Both the position numbers and the translations under genes were made by a program. Source: Aldrovandia affinis (taxonomy: Eukaryota > Chordata > Actinopteri > Notacanthiformes > Halosauridae). Taken from it: a stretch of DNA of 64,000 nucleotides. Under the pieces are notes generated by a model. The model searched no databases and was not told the DNA's origin. It saw nothing but the letters and a program-made list of their open reading frames with translations. The stretch spans positions 186,001 through 250,000 of the forward strand of contig JAINUG010000011.1 of assembly GCA_029706075.1 (NCBI GenBank), written 5' to 3'. Positions 62,248-64,000 of the stretch are shown here, one piece after another. How positions within the stretch are numbered: position 1 is the first letter of the stretch; every line of letters starts with the position of its first letter.

Positions 62248-64000
62248 CCCATGGCCTAAAGAAAACCGCAAGAAAAAAAAGGATGATTCTTTGAGAACAC
62301 ACAAACACAATGCTAAATGATGGTCAGCCTTGTGTTGCCATTGTCTTTTTTATTCCCATAGTTCATGAAACACAATGGGACCTACAGCGGTGGTGGGATT
62401 TGTGCATGTGTGTGTGGGTGTGTGTGTGTGTGCGCCCGTGTGCGCGCGACCCCTGACAACACAGAGGCGAGAGCTCCCTAAAGATATATTTACCACACTT
62501 AACTCACAAGTTAATTAGGTAGCACCTCCTCCGGGTCAGGCCCTCTTGCACAGAGGTAAGCTCTTGAAGGGCTTCAGAGTTCTTTAGCTGTGTTTTCACC
62601 ACACTCGTCCAGCAGCTGAGACATTCCATAAACACTTGATACTCCAGACCAGTCTAGCGGGGCATTATGAACAGAGTTGGGGGCAGAGCTTCTGGTGGGT
62701 GGAGTCAGTGATGTGCAGATTCATAGATAGGCTGAGCATGGCTGTGTTGGAGGGGGTCCTTCTTGGCTCATGAAAGCAGCCAACAGCATACCCAGAGCCT
62801 GGCACCTGTCCCTGGCTAAGTTCACCTGTTTAATCTATTTGTCCTTTCTATTTAAACAGACTTGACTGTGAGGAATTCCTTTCACCTTTTAGCCGGTCTA
62901 TTTTTAGGCAAAAGCAAATCTAATTTGCCTTATTTTAAATTTGTTCTTTTTTGGCCACAATTGTTTCACCTTGAAGAGAGTATAATTACATTACACGGAA
63001 TGCTGAGAGCTGGCTTTTTTTTTTAACCCCTCTTCTCCACAAAAACCCCACAGTTATTACTCCCGAGACAGGAACCTGTGTTTCCTCTTGCCCTAGCTGT
63101 AATCTTGTATTGCATTGCTTTTAGAACTCAGACAATGCAAGCAGACGGAACTACTCTGTGATGCCAATGTCAGGTGGAGGTGGGGTTTAACTGGATGAGC
63201 GGGTGTTTTATATTATTAAAGTCCTCTGTAGTGTACCTGGGGCGCGCCGTTTGACTCATGCAGCAGACCGCTGTGGACAGGCATCTCCCTGCAGCGTCCT
63301 CCAAATGGGCCGGCCCAGTCGCTGTATCCTGGCCACCTGCCCTTCCCGCCTAATGCCACCTGCCACTGCCCAAAAAACTGCCACCGCCCCTCCTAGAGCA
63401 CTTACTCCTCAGGCCAGAGGGGCCCTACAGGCTCCGCCTGCCCTATGCATGCCAGCTATATGCTCACTGCTGTCTTTGGCATCTGATGTTTGAGGGGGCA
63501 ACTTTAATCCTAGCTGACACAAGCTGTCTGTGGAGCAGCGTTTGCCATTGGAGCTGCTCGCTGGGGGAAAAGCCCGGCATCTCCCTCATCTCAGCCAGTC
63601 CGCCCATCTTTGCCCGTGATGTCATCTCAGCCGAAGAGTTTCCACTCCCACGCCCACAATTGCTGCCGAAAACAAGTGGTGAGCGGCCACATGCCAGAGT
63701 CCGAGCAACAGGCTGCACAATCCTGCCCTTTGTTCAAGAGCCTGCTTCGGCCAAGGTGATGCAATCCTACGTGTGCGTGAGTGGGGGGGCATTTTCCCAC
63801 CCCTTAACCTCACACCACTGACTGCCCGTATGCATTCTCTCATGTTCACAGAGGGAGGTGAAACAGACACTCAAAGCAAAGGCTGTAACTTTACCAAACT
63901 CTTCTGAGTTGTGAGTTACTGTGAGTGTGGATTGACTTTTAAATTAGGCTGTTTTGGCCAAACGCATGCAAGCGTGCTAACAAGGAGACAGCCTAGTAAA

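Noticed and set aside
63203-63821. Candidate exon or small gene near the right edge
   Set aside because: Two plus-strand frames (96 and 111 codons) and a minus frame overlap in GC-richer sequence, with no domain and no consistent splice sites. It does not resemble BCR exon 1.

Overview
The window is vertebrate nuclear DNA, almost certainly from a ray-finned fish. It holds one recognisable gene: 17 consecutive internal exons of the BCR gene (breakpoint cluster region protein, a Rho-family GEF/GAP), all on the minus strand. Evidence for a fish: split genes with GT..AG introns, tRNA-derived SINEs ending in the tail typical of fish SINEs and L2-type LINEs, very long (CA)n and (GA)n microsatellites, and inverted-repeat elements of fish type. 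I cannot name the species.

Transcription runs from high to low coordinates. Intron 1 occupies 33757-64000 and continues past the right edge. Exon 2 is at 33572-33756; exons 3 to 18 follow down to 1173, and the left 1172 bases are the start of intron 18. All 17 exons join without a frameshift or stop, giving 1903 coding bases, about 634 codons. They cover the linker before the DH domain, the DH domain (exons 3-8), the PH domain with its inserted helical stretch (exons 9-13), the C2 domain (exons 14-17) and the linker into RhoGAP (exon 18). Exon 1 (coiled coil and kinase-like region) and exons 19-23 (RhoGAP and C-terminus) are outside the window. Sequence choices such as [20 protein letters not shown] favour BCR over its paralogue ABR.

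The rest is intron. Intron 16 (7 kb) has a C-rich block, a 158-bp-period tandem duplication, a 10-bp repeat and a SINE. Intron 10 holds a near-palindromic foldback element. Intron 8 (7.2 kb) holds two SINEs and a 640-bp CA-rich tract. Intron 7 holds the 3' end of an L2-like LINE. Intron 4 holds a terminal-inverted-repeat MITE, two related SINEs and a CpG-rich block. Intron 3 begins, in transcript order, with unique sequence and ends in a 167-base pure CT tract directly against the exon 4 acceptor. The 30 kb of intron 1 have no supported exon; they carry scattered SINEs, a 31-bp minisatellite, a second foldback element, GA and CA tracts, and AT-rich unique stretches that could be regulatory.

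I found no operon-like system, CRISPR array, virus or novel protein system. The most interesting item is the exon 4 acceptor: no adenine lies in the sense strand for about 174 bases upstream of its AG, which implies a distant branch point.
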